DNA of 64,000 nt from the NCBI GenBank assembly GCA_001936135.1, contig CP012820.1, positions 992,001 through 1,056,000 of the forward strand, written 5' to 3'. The stretch comes from Saccharomycopsis fibuligera x Saccharomycopsis cf. fibuligera (taxonomy: Eukaryota; Ascomycota; Saccharomycetes; Ascoideales; Saccharomycopsidaceae). Shown here in pieces: positions 22,394-32,270 of the stretch. The translations under genes and the position numbers were made by a program. The notes under the pieces were generated by a model, which saw only the letters and a program-made list of their open reading frames with translations, searched no databases and was not told the origin of the DNA. Position 1 is the first letter of the stretch; every line of letters starts with the position of its first letter.

Positions 22394-23956
22394 TTAGTTA
22401 ATACCACCAAGAACAATAGCTTTAATGTTGATCCATTCCTGGATACCATAAATAGAACCTTCTCTACCAAACCCAGAATGCTTAATACCACCGAACGGAA
22501 CACTAGCTTCACTAATTGCCCCAGTGTTTGCTCCCACCATACCAACTTCAAGAGCTTCAGCAACTCTAAACACTCTAGAAAGATTTTCACTATAGAAATA
22601 TCCCGCCAAACCTACATCGGTATTGTTAGCCATGGCAATAACGTCTTCTTCAGATTTGAACTTAATCAAACTGGCAACCGGTCCAAAAATCTCTTCTTCA
22701 AAAATTGTCATCTCTGGGGTAACTTCACCGAGCACCGTTGGGTGGTAGAACCAAGCTCCGACGTTTGTAGCTGGAGAACCGCCAATCAAGATCTTAGCAT
22801 TTTTGGATTTAGCGTCATGCACCAAAGAGCTGATTTTATCAAACGATCTATCATGGATCAAAGGGCCATGAGTAACGCCCTCTTGTAACCCATCACCGAG
22901 CTTGAATTTGGATACCTCGGCAACCAAACGTTCAGCGAATTTGTCATAGATACCCTCTTGGATAAAAAGTCTGTTTGCGCAAACGCACGTTTGGCCAGAT
23001 TGTCTAAATTTGGACGCAATGGCCCCGGATACTGCTTTCTCCACATCTGCATCATCAAAGACAATAAATGGCGCATTGCCTCCCAATTCCATCGAAAGTT
23101 TCTTCAAAGTTGATGAGGATTGATTCATAAGCAATTTTCCCACTGCAGTAGATCCAGTGAATGAAACTTTCTTCACCACTGGATGCTGAGTGATGAATTT
23201 GCCAACCGCTGGAGTATTTTCGGCACTGGTTGGTACAATGTTGATCACCCCTTTTGGGAACCCAGCTTCAGTGGCTAGCACCCCAATGGCCAATGCTGAT
23301 AATGGAGTTTCAGCAGCCGGTTTGATAACTGCAGTATTACCAGCAGCCAATAGGGCCCCAAGCTTTCTGGTTATCATGGCAGATGGAAAATTCCATGGGG
23401 TTAGGATCCCGCAAACTCCCAAAGGCTGCTTGATTGTTAAGATTCTGTTTGCAGGATTGACGGACGGAATTACATCTCCGTTGAGTCTTGGTGCTTCTTC
23501 AGCGAACCATTGCAAGAACGAAGCAGCATATGTCACTTCGCCGATGCTATCAGCGAGAGATTTACCATTTTCTAAGGTGATTAATTTACCCAAATCCTCT
23601 TTATTCGCGATCATCAAGTCGTACAATTTGTAAAGCAAGGCTGCTTTGGCTCTAGCGGAGGTTTGTCTGAAGCTTGGGAAAGCAGCAGCAGCAGCATCGA
23701 TAGCGGTTTGGTAATCTTTTGTAGAGGCGTTGGTGACAGAGGCAATCACTTCTTGATTGTAAGGATTGATGACTGGAAAAGAAGAGTCTTCACCTTCGGT
23801 AGAACCATCGACGTATTCACCATTAATGATAGCCTTGGTTTGGAGGAGCTTTGGGTTGCTAAGCTTGATGGAAGATGCGGAGGACATAGTTGTTGAGAAA
23901 GATCTGATAGAGTTTTTGAGCAAAGAGGATTTAACGTTGCGAGCTAGAAATGCCAT
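22394..23956 (-). CDS. UGA2: Uga2, succinate-semialdehyde dehydrogenase
   Basis: A 520-residue NAD(P)+-dependent aldehyde dehydrogenase. It oxidises succinate semialdehyde to succinate, the last step of the GABA shunt. ALDH motifs are intact: PWNFPSAM, FTGSTAVGK, general base Glu290 (MELGGN) and nucleophile Cys324 (GQTCVCANR). The first 23 residues (MAFLARNVKSSLLKNSIRSF) form a Ser/Arg/Lys-rich amphipathic stretch like a mitochondrial presequence. A second ATG follows at Met24, which would start a protein of normal cytosolic length. This suggests dual targeting by alternative starts, an inference. It is transcribed divergently from the Sly41-like gene. Confidence 0.95.
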   Translation of the reverse strand: MAFLARNVKSSLLKNSIRSFSTTMSSASSIKLSNPKLLQTKAIINGEYVDGSTEGEDSSFPVINPYNQEVIASVTNASTKDYQTAIDAAAAAFPSFRQTSARAKAALLYKLYDLMIANKEDLGKLITLENGKSLADSIGEVTYAASFLQWFAEEAPRLNGDVIPSVNPANRILTIKQPLGVCGILTPWNFPSAMITRKLGALLAAGNTAVIKPAAETPLSALAIGVLATEAGFPKGVINIVPTSAENTPAVGKFITQHPVVKKVSFTGSTAVGKLLMNQSSSTLKKLSMELGGNAPFIVFDDADVEKAVSGAIASKFRQSGQTCVCANRLFIQEGIYDKFAERLVAEVSKFKLGDGLQEGVTHGPLIHDRSFDKISSLVHDAKSKNAKILIGGSPATNVGAWFYHPTVLGEVTPEMTIFEEEIFGPVASLIKFKSEEDVIAMANNTDVGLAGYFYSENLSRVFRVAEALEVGMVGANTGAISEASVPFGGIKHSGFGREGSIYGIQEWINIKAIVLGGIN

Positions 23957-24479
23957 TGTGTTAGAAAAGATTCAATTACAAGCAACAAATTGTAAGAATC
24001 AGTACAGATATCAATGGCTATTTATGCTATTCTGAGTAATCCAGGAGCATTGCAGAGTTGAAATAAAATAATATCGCAGCAGGAAGAGACAAAAAGGACT
24101 TGTTGCTGCGGGATGGCGCATAATCTGTTGCATAGCAGGGCGCAGCAAGGCGCAGCAGGGCGCATACATGCGCCAGATATCACATGGAGATAATGTTATA
24201 TATATATTATGTAATAATGTAATATACCCCTACAGAGGGTCATATGCGGTTTTCTGTATGATGCAGTATATACCTAAAACTTGAACATAATACTGTTACA
24301 TGCGGATACCAAAATCATGGAAAGTAACCACCTCACATGACTGCATCGGCAACATTGTATACAGTATAAACAACGCAACAAGCACAAATATCGATCCAAC
24401 CAGCGCTTATATTGAATTCACCAGATAACATCACCATAATCAGAATTGGCTTGCCCAATTGCCTACCTCTCATAACAGA
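23957..24479. promoter_or_regulatory. UGA2-SLY41-like divergent promoter with GGCGCA repeats
   Basis: 523 bp. At 24135-24164 three 10-bp units of the type GCAGGGCGCA or GCAAGGCGCA follow each other. The last runs into a perfect inverted repeat, GGCGCAT-AC-ATGCGCC (24159-24174). This G+C-rich island stands out in AT-rich DNA and could be a factor-binding array for one or both genes. I recognise no named site. Confidence 0.6.
24135..24174. repeat. Three 10-bp direct repeats ending in a 7-bp inverted repeat
   Basis: GCAGGGCGCA, GCAAGGCGCA and GCAGGGCGCA are contiguous. Bases 24159-24165 and 24168-24174 form perfect inverted arms with a 2-bp centre. Confidence 0.85.
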
Positions 24480-26066
24480 ATGGAATACAGCACGCTGAGC
24501 ACTACTGGATGTGCCAAAAAGACTATCCGTCCCGCCAGCATCAAAATTATATTGCTATGTGCGACGTGGTACACTGTTTCCTCTATCACTTCACAGCTTT
24601 CAAAAGCAATTCTTACCCAATTCCGATATCCTTTGACTTTGAGCCAATTCCAATTCATCACTGCCTCACTCTTGTGTTGCTTGACTACCAGAATACTATA
24701 TGATAACAGCTGTTTTCGAGAATTATTTCCCAAGGGATCAATTCCATCTAAAGAAGCTCTCGGGAATAATAAGTTTGTGGTGCGGCCTAGCAAACGTATT
24801 ATTGTTAAAACGATACCTATGGGAATATTTCAATTTGTGGGGAAATTTTTTAGTCATGCCGCTACTTCTTTGGTGCCAGTGTCCACTGTTTCAAGTATAA
24901 AGACTCTAAGTCCATTGCTTGTAGTGCTCACTTATAGAATTTACTACAATGTCAAATTCCCACTTTCCACTTACGCTACATTGATACCTATTGCTGCAGG
25001 TGTCATGCTTATCGTCACCAAAGATGCGCATAACTTTATTATTGCTGATGTATTTGGCTCAACCGAGGATATAAAAGGCTGTGTCTTTGCCTTTATATCT
25101 TGTTTTGTATTTGTTGTGCAGAATATCTACGGTAAAAAAGTAGTGACATACAATTCTTCCAGTTTGAAAAACAATCCTGCGCTTTTAGCACTAGCCTCTG
25201 CAGAAAAGCACCAACAATTGTTGCCGTTATCCAATAACAATTCTAGCGCTTCTTTAGACAAGTTTGACGAGAAAACCAATTTGGAGTTAGAAAAATTGGA
25301 GCATTACAAGAATTTATCCGTTCCTTCGCAAAAACTGTTGTATCAGAATCATAACCGATCTTATGACGATGATGTATATAACTCAACCGGTCAATCTAAG
25401 CTGCAATCGTCAGAAAAAACCGATGCCAAACTAGATAAACTCACAGTATTATTCTACTGCTCCATACTTGGGTCATTGTTTTCATTACCTGCCTTTATGT
25501 ATTCTGAACTTCCTTCCCTTATAGAGATCCTTTCAAACCCAAAACCGAGTCACTCATTATCTCCTACCGCGCTGTTGGAAGACATATCTAATGGTTTAGT
25601 GGCTTCCAATGTTGAAGATAATGCATTATTTCAGAACAGTCAAAACGCTCCGGTTACCATCCCATGGGTATTGTTGTTTTTAAATGGATTATCACATTTC
25701 ACACAGGCCTTGTTATCTTTCCACATTTTGGGTCTGATTCCAACAGTCACTTACTCTATTGTTTCCTTGTTAAAAAGAATTGTAATTATTACCGTCAGTA
25801 TGCTCTGGGTAAGCAAAACAATTTCATTAGTGCAATTCATGGGATTAGTTTTAATCGGGTTTGGATTATATGCTTATGACAAGTACGGTGGCGGTGGTAG
25901 TATTAGTGGCAAAGATAACAAAAAAAACATTATTTCTGCAGGATTTCTGCTGTCAAACAGTACCTCTCCTGCACTAGTCGGCGCAGAAACATATTCATCA
26001 ACTTATCCTCCAAACCTCCAACCTCAGTCACGCCCTGATGTCATGGTTAATGACGCCAAGATTTAG
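24480..26066 (+). CDS. Sly41-like drug/metabolite (triose-phosphate) transporter family membrane protein
   Basis: A 528-residue polytopic protein starting at MEYSTLSTTG. Hydrophobic segments occur near residues 25-45, 55-75, 105-130, 140-185 and 200-220. A long polar loop follows (about 225-330), then more segments to about residue 475. Segment texts such as PLTLSQFQFITASLL and TVSSIKTLSPLLVVLTYR are typical of the TPT/nucleotide-sugar transporter family. Family relatives include S. cerevisiae Sly41, an ER/Golgi protein that suppresses loss of Ypt1. The substrate is unknown. An in-frame TTG upstream was not used as start because the ATG at 24480 has a plausible context. Confidence 0.75.
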   Translation: MEYSTLSTTGCAKKTIRPASIKIILLCATWYTVSSITSQLSKAILTQFRYPLTLSQFQFITASLLCCLTTRILYDNSCFRELFPKGSIPSKEALGNNKFVVRPSKRIIVKTIPMGIFQFVGKFFSHAATSLVPVSTVSSIKTLSPLLVVLTYRIYYNVKFPLSTYATLIPIAAGVMLIVTKDAHNFIIADVFGSTEDIKGCVFAFISCFVFVVQNIYGKKVVTYNSSSLKNNPALLALASAEKHQQLLPLSNNNSSASLDKFDEKTNLELEKLEHYKNLSVPSQKLLYQNHNRSYDDDVYNSTGQSKLQSSEKTDAKLDKLTVLFYCSILGSLFSLPAFMYSELPSLIEILSNPKPSHSLSPTALLEDISNGLVASNVEDNALFQNSQNAPVTIPWVLLFLNGLSHFTQALLSFHILGLIPTVTYSIVSLLKRIVIITVSMLWVSKTISLVQFMGLVLIGFGLYAYDKYGGGGSISGKDNKKNIISAGFLLSNSTSPALVGAETYSSTYPPNLQPQSRPDVMVNDAKI

Positions 26067-26705
26067 TAAGCAGAGTTTTGTTACACACTCTATAATATAT
26101 GTTTCGTGCAAGTAACGCAGATTATCTTGCTTACATTTTTTTTGACTTTATTCGTTTTTGTTCTTGCTGTTTTTCTTTCTTTTTTTTTTTTTTTTTTTTG
26201 TTCTTGTTGTTTTTTGGGATTATAATGGTTTTGTTTTGTTAGGTTTGTGTGTTTTTAAATGTAATTTGTTTCTTGTTTCTTTTCCTTTTATTAACGTCTT
26301 TAGTGATTCCATGATTTGGATCAGAACAATATCGATTTTTTACATTCAATGTATACAAAATACGTATTGAGTAACTTCAACGCCAAATATACTACAACAT
26401 TATTTTCTGGTTGCTGATGCTTGAACTTATCTTTCTTAATATTGAGATACAAAAAATGGTATGAATTTACTCATGGGTAAGGCCTTTCCTTCTTCAGTAA
26501 TGGACAAGAATTTCGTACTTGTAATGTAAATCTAATGAAACGCAAAGATAAAAACCGTATTTTTCTAATTTAGAAAACCAGAAATCCATAGCAATGGCTT
26601 TTAGTCTTACTAAAAGATATCTTGAGAAAATGAGTATAAAAAATTGATCAAAAGATAGTAGAATTAACAGTGAAGATGAACCAAAAGAACAGTAAGAAGA
26701 TGTTG

Positions 26706-26736
<31 letters not shown>

Positions 26737-27203
26737 AAAAAAATGAACAGATAAATAGAAAAATTGAAAGGAAATTAAACTGGACACAAACATTTATATA
26801 AAAATAGAGAAAACAAAGATATTAAGAAGACAAGAGAAAAAATAAGTTACTTTCTTGGTGAACTGGCGAATAAAAAAGAACTAAAAGTAGAAAGAAAGAA
26901 TATGATAAGAATGTATGGAAGAAAGAGAATGTTTAGCATAGTAGTATAAGGTAGGCGTATAATACAAAAATTAAAGATAAGCACGCGAAGTGCTTAGCAA
27001 TAAAACTTTTTTCAAAAAAAGTAAGCAAAAGCATATACAAATAAATTAGAAATAAATGCCAAAAAATAATGGCAAACACCTGATGAAAAGGGCAATCATA
27101 GGCGCAACAGCAAATTATAACTTGCTTGACTTTCATTCAAGAAATTAAATTATTTTGTTTATGAGTAAAAAATTAAGCCAAGTCAAAGAAGTTTTCTCAC
27201 AAA
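26067..27203. other. Convergent intergenic region
   Basis: 1.1 kb of AT-rich 3' flanks, with a T run at about 26181-26199 and a 29-base A run at 26706-26734. Only low-complexity short frames occur. I see no gene. Confidence 0.5.
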
Positions 27204-30200
27204 CTAATTATAATTATATGTTCCGTCACCACTACCCAATGCCATTCCTGGAACCAATCCTCTGATTCTCCATCTCCAGCGAATTTTTTTCTTAAAATTG
27301 GCCCATTCTTGTTCAAGGTTTAGGTTGACTAAGGATTGTCTTTTGTAAAGGCCTGTCTGTAATTTTGCGACTTGTGAATTTGATGTAGTTGAAATTGTTG
27401 TCACGGGTTGTTGTGACTGTTGGTAATGGTGGTGACTATGAGGAGGATGTTGCAGCACTGTTGAATTTTGTTGCTGCTGTTGCAGCTGTGGGTCACTGAA
27501 GTTGAAATTGAAAGGAGAACTATTATTGGTATTAATGATGTCGTCAGGGTTCCTTGGGATGTTATTCAGTTGCGAAGAGCCATACATTAGCTTTGAAAAA
27601 ATATTTGCTTCAGAAAGTTTGCTGATAGATGAATTCGTAGTATTTTTATTATTAGACCCCATAGCATTAGCAGTATTGACAGTAGCGGTACTCAGACTAC
27701 CCAGAAGTCTATTTATGTCGTTCAACTGTTTATGCAAAGTAGATATTAAATCACTTGAAAAAAATGACGCACCTTTGTGCGACAGCGCCTCATCTATGCT
27801 ATTGTTATTATGTATATTCTCAGCTCCGAAAAAACTAGTACCTGATGAGGCTCTATGACCACTGCTATGAGAAACAATTCTTGTTGTTGAAGGCTTAGTA
27901 ATCACTGATCTGTAATAATCACGGAAGTTGTTATTATTACTATTATTATTATCACTGACGGCAAAATTTTGATCAATTGGCCTAGTTCTTTGTTTAGGCA
28001 ACGGGATGGATTTGTGATGGGCGTTGAATTGACTATCTATACTTTTTGCGTCGGAAAAATCAACTTCATTGGTGATGTCTTTGAGAATATTCTTGGTGCT
28101 GATTTCAGTAGTAGTAGTTTTAGGAACTTGATCGATGTTTTTGTTATTCTTATTTTTAAAATTTTTGTTATTATTATTATCGTTGTTGTTGTTGCTGATG
28201 TTGTCATTGTTGTTGTTCATATTAATCGAGTTTGCTTGACCCAATATGTCTGAAAACCCTGCATTAGGATCTAAGGCAAACGTTCTAACTGTATCATTTC
28301 CAAGGTCAGTAGTGGTATCATCTCCCAAATCAGTCATATCAACGTCATTCTCAATATCCTGGGTTTGGAGGACGTTTCTATCAATATCCATATTGACATC
28401 TTTGACATCGGTGCAATCATTGATTTCTTCTTCCAGATCATTGTTAAGAAGTAGCAAAAGTTTCAATATTTTTTCAAACTTTTTAATGTTTCTATAATGC
28501 TGCTCATTGTTTTGTAAAAGCTCTTTACAATTTTTAGGACTAGAAACATAATCATTATGTGAGTTAGCTACCTCTAAAGCCACTAGTTCTGCCAAATGGG
28601 TCAATTCTTCATCTTCATCCCATTGAGTTGCTGTTCCAGCTATTCCGGACGCGGTTCCTGAGTGATACGAAGAGTCATAGAACGATAAGCTGATATAGTT
28701 AGGTTCGCGATTAACCACAGAACCACTGTCAATAGAACCCTCCTCTTTCGTAGTTTCTGCTTCTTGTTCTCCATGCTGTTCATCGAGTTCAATACTTTCA
28801 ATGGTAAAATTCTTGAGAAGCAAAGCAATCTCATTATATACAGGTGTGCACCCGTCACATACAAATATTCTAAATTTGCAACCTTCTTGAATCAATGATG
28901 ATAAATCATAAAGCGGCTTTTCACAAACCATACAATACTTCAACGAACCATTAATATTATTGACTTTATTACTGTTGTCTTCATGAGAGGAATGTAATGA
29001 TTCAAGTAATGAAGCTGATCTTTTGTGTCTGTGCATTGATTCTTGCAAATCTGCAGAACTGGCGTTTGGTGAACTTGTAGCGAATGCTGAAGTGGAGTTA
29101 TGCATATTATAGCCCGAAAAACTTCCGGCAGCTGTTCCTGCTCCGGTAACAAAGTCTGTTTTTTGGTGTTCTATAAAAGAACTTGTTGAAGTTTTGCAAT
29201 CAGCAAGTGTAGTCATGTTGATACCTGAAACTTTTGTTTTATTGGCATTGTTATTGGACGATGAAATATGGGTCGTTGTGGAGCTGGCCATATTAGACGA
29301 CGAAAAGGACATTGAGTTTTGTAGTGATGGTATGGAGTGGGTGTTTGGTTGACTGCTATTTTCTGAGCCTTTGGAAACAGGAAGCTTCAATGTTTCCACT
29401 GATGAGATTGATTCTTGGTTAGCTCTATGGCCATTATGAGTTTTCAAATGCGTATTATTAAGATTGTTTTGCTTTACATTCTGTTCACTGAAAGACTCCA
29501 GAACTGACAACTCAGTTGATGAACTGATTGAACGAGCAGAAAACTTATTGGATGAGACATTGGAATCTGTTCTATTGTTGGTACTAGCGCTAGGCTTTGC
29601 TGATCCGGAGAAAAGAAAATCTGATGATTGGAATTGTGGTAGCCCATAAAACTCTGAGTTTTCAACATTTTGGGGATTATTTTGTGCTGTTTGATCTAGC
29701 AAGTTAATAGCGTTGTTTAAATATACTAAGCTTCTCTTGTTGCGAATTGAATTTTTGAATGCTTGTTTTTTTCTATATATGTCATCGGATGATAATATTG
29801 GAGCAAATGACTTCATTGATTTAATTGAATTGTATGTAATTTTTCGCAAGTTGTCATTGGAATCAATGTTTCGGTTATTTAAATACTCTTGCGATAAGTT
29901 TCCTTTTGATCTTTTTTTCAAAATTTTTTCTTGTTGTGGTTCCTCCGCTTCTTCATGTATTATCTCTTGGCTAACATCCGAGAAGCTTGTATCGCTTTCG
30001 GTGGAGGCAGAACTGTTCTTCATGTTAAGAATAGATTTTTTTAAGTTAACGACGCTCATTCTCTTTTTGGATACTTGCGCAGTCGGGATATAATCTTCAA
30101 TCAAAACAATAGGATCATTTCTAGAAACCACGATTTTGGGATCATTTTGCTGTGCGGAATTTTTGCTACCAGCATCATTACTATTACTTCTAGCGTTGTC

Positions 30201-31022
30201 GACTGCCACATTGGAAGAATGCGTTATTAAGCTATTATTAAGTGTAGTTATCAACTTACTCAAACTTTGACTTTGCTCATTAACTTTGCTCATCACTGAA
30301 GAAAAGGCACTACTATTTTGCTGTTGACGAGTTGGGCTAGAAGATTCAAACGAAATATCAATATTTGATGAATCATTCAAGATTTGATCCATATTGGAAA
30401 TTGAACTGGATGGGGGTGGTGCTAATGGAAACGATGTCAATTTGCTGTTATCTATTAAATCTAACTTGGAAGGCCTATCAACCAATAAAGCAGCATTGCC
30501 AGTAGCAGCGTTAGGTGAATCATTTGAATTTCTTATATTTTTACCTCTATGCTTTCTATATTTTCTGTTTTTTAAAAACAGTCTTTCTTCAGATGACATT
30601 GGGTTTAGTTCTATAGTGTTCCATTGCATTGTTGTAGGGGTGGTAGTGGTAGAAGAATGAGTAGAAGTACTCTTTGAAGCATTTTGGCTATTGACTTGAG
30701 TATCATTGATATCACTAGCTGCAGCTGAAAAAAAACTTGAATCATTACCAACCATTACAGGCTGAGTATAAGCATAATTTTGCAATTCACTCGTTAAAGA
30801 TAATGTTGTCAAATCAAGCTTGTTTTTTTTTTCATCACTTGAAAACGCTTGGTAGTGACGCTGTTGGTTTTGATCTTTAAGTTGCTGATTTTCCCTTGGT
30901 CCAGTGATTGGTGCTGATGGCACTTGGCTATTTACAAGTTTATATTCAACATTATTGCTACCGTTACCATTGCCATGTTGTTGCTGAATGTACGTGTCCC
31001 AATTGTCGTTCACAATGTGCAT
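27204..31022 (-). CDS. Large Asn/Ser-rich protein with a CxxC...CxxC motif, function unknown
   Basis: 1272 residues from the ATG (MHIVNDNWDTYIQQQ). I do not recognise it. Most of the chain is low-complexity Asn, Ser, Gln and Thr, suggesting disorder. Ordered-looking islands are a basic block (FLKNRKYRKHRGKNIRN, about residue 150), a block with IVLIEDYIPTAQVSKKRMS (about 305), and a cysteine motif at about residues 696-725. The motif is YCMVCEKPLYDLSSL, then KFRIFVCDGCTPVYNEI: two CxxC knuckles spaced like a zinc ribbon or degenerate RING, followed by a helix. The C terminus (NFKKKIRWRWRIRGLVPGM) is basic and aromatic. It could be a scaffold or transcription regulator, but nothing decides this. 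Confidence 0.8.
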   Translation of the reverse strand: MHIVNDNWDTYIQQQHGNGNGSNNVEYKLVNSQVPSAPITGPRENQQLKDQNQQRHYQAFSSDEKKNKLDLTTLSLTSELQNYAYTQPVMVGNDSSFFSAAASDINDTQVNSQNASKSTSTHSSTTTTPTTMQWNTIELNPMSSEERLFLKNRKYRKHRGKNIRNSNDSPNAATGNAALLVDRPSKLDLIDNSKLTSFPLAPPPSSSISNMDQILNDSSNIDISFESSSPTRQQQNSSAFSSVMSKVNEQSQSLSKLITTLNNSLITHSSNVAVDNARSNSNDAGSKNSAQQNDPKIVVSRNDPIVLIEDYIPTAQVSKKRMSVVNLKKSILNMKNSSASTESDTSFSDVSQEIIHEEAEEPQQEKILKKRSKGNLSQEYLNNRNIDSNDNLRKITYNSIKSMKSFAPILSSDDIYRKKQAFKNSIRNKRSLVYLNNAINLLDQTAQNNPQNVENSEFYGLPQFQSSDFLFSGSAKPSASTNNRTDSNVSSNKFSARSISSSTELSVLESFSEQNVKQNNLNNTHLKTHNGHRANQESISSVETLKLPVSKGSENSSQPNTHSIPSLQNSMSFSSSNMASSTTTHISSSNNNANKTKVSGINMTTLADCKTSTSSFIEHQKTDFVTGAGTAAGSFSGYNMHNSTSAFATSSPNASSADLQESMHRHKRSASLLESLHSSHEDNSNKVNNINGSLKYCMVCEKPLYDLSSLIQEGCKFRIFVCDGCTPVYNEIALLLKNFTIESIELDEQHGEQEAETTKEEGSIDSGSVVNREPNYISLSFYDSSYHSGTASGIAGTATQWDEDEELTHLAELVALEVANSHNDYVSSPKNCKELLQNNEQHYRNIKKFEKILKLLLLLNNDLEEEINDCTDVKDVNMDIDRNVLQTQDIENDVDMTDLGDDTTTDLGNDTVRTFALDPNAGFSDILGQANSINMNNNNDNISNNNNDNNNNKNFKNKNNKNIDQVPKTTTTEISTKNILKDITNEVDFSDAKSIDSQFNAHHKSIPLPKQRTRPIDQNFAVSDNNNSNNNNFRDYYRSVITKPSTTRIVSHSSGHRASSGTSFFGAENIHNNNSIDEALSHKGASFFSSDLISTLHKQLNDINRLLGSLSTATVNTANAMGSNNKNTTNSSISKLSEANIFSKLMYGSSQLNNIPRNPDDIINTNNSSPFNFNFSDPQLQQQQQNSTVLQHPPHSHHHYQQSQQPVTTISTTSNSQVAKLQTGLYKRQSLVNLNLEQEWANFKKKIRWRWRIRGLVPGMALGSGDGTYNYN

Positions 31023-32270
31023 AGTCAACACAAATAATTCTAATTATGAAGAACTAGATGGCAGACTGGGGGAATTAATAGAAGACTGGTTTAGGAATGA
31101 TGAATATTGGAAGATGTACTACCAATACCAATAGCAGATACAAAGCGGTGGGGAGCAGTAGAAAATGTTGTGGTGGTGGTGATGAAGGCAACGGAAAAGC
31201 TCAGTAGATCAATGCCAAAGGTAATCATGAATGAATGGGTGAGTTAACAATAAAACTAAATTTTGGCGCTAATCCTTCTTCTTCTCCAAATCTTCTCTTG
31301 TCTATGATATTTGATAAGCAGTGTCTATAAGTATACAGTACTATATACCCTGATCCCACTCTACAGTTATAATACAAGCTAAACAGAAAAATCCCAATTT
31401 CTGTCTTCCAGCAGCACTTAGCGCTATTAACCGCTTCCTTAAGTCCATTTAAGCTTTTTTTCTGTTGGGAAAAATGACGTGCAGTTGTGCACTACCATGT
31501 GGTAGTATGTGGCCCACAGTAATCAAATGCGCTTAGGTGTAATAGGGCTTCCTTTTACGTATAACTCATGTGAACACAACATCGAAAACAATAGCAACAA
31601 ATTTAAAGAGAACAAAAACAAAAACAATAATAAACAACAGAAACGGTAAGTACAAAAACAGATTGAAAAAATGTAAACAAAGGGAACTGTCAGACAACAA
31701 AAGGTCAAGAGCAATTAAAGGCTTTAGGGGTGGGACACTTTGTAAATACTCTTTTTACAAGTAGTAATCATCAAGTATTATATTTTAACAATCAGGAGTC
31801 AGTGCCATATATATATAGCAAAAAACAAATATGTAAATTTTGTATACAGGCAGCAGGAGATATTGACAAAAACTTCCTCATTTGCTAGTTGTTTGATCAT
31901 TTGATCTATTATTTGTTTTGAGAAAGTTCATTTCTTTTTGATTTCTAACTGATTCTTTTTTTCATTTTATATTTTTCTCTTTTTTTTTTTTCTATTTTCA
32001 TGTTTTTCACATCTTTATCCCACTTTCTTTGGCCGAATTAGCGCTTAAAAAAATCTGTGTTTCCGTTAGCAAATCCTAACTTAGCTTTTAAAGCCTTCTT
32101 CACAATCAAATATTACGATAAAACGGTAAACGGATAAATAGCAGTTAGAGCTTGAATAGAAACATAAAAGCCAGAAAAAATGGACAAGATTAAAAATATA
32201 ATAAACAAAAGTGAAAAGAAAAAAAATAGGGAGGGCATGTAAGTTTGTACATTAACATAAACCAAAAATT
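31023..32270. other. Upstream region of the unknown gene and CRM1 3' flank
   Basis: 1.25 kb. It includes a 7-bp inverted repeat, ACTACCA-TG-TGGTAGT, at 31491-31506. An alternating AT stretch lies at about 31808-31817, and a T-rich CRM1 3' flank follows. I see no gene. Confidence 0.5.
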
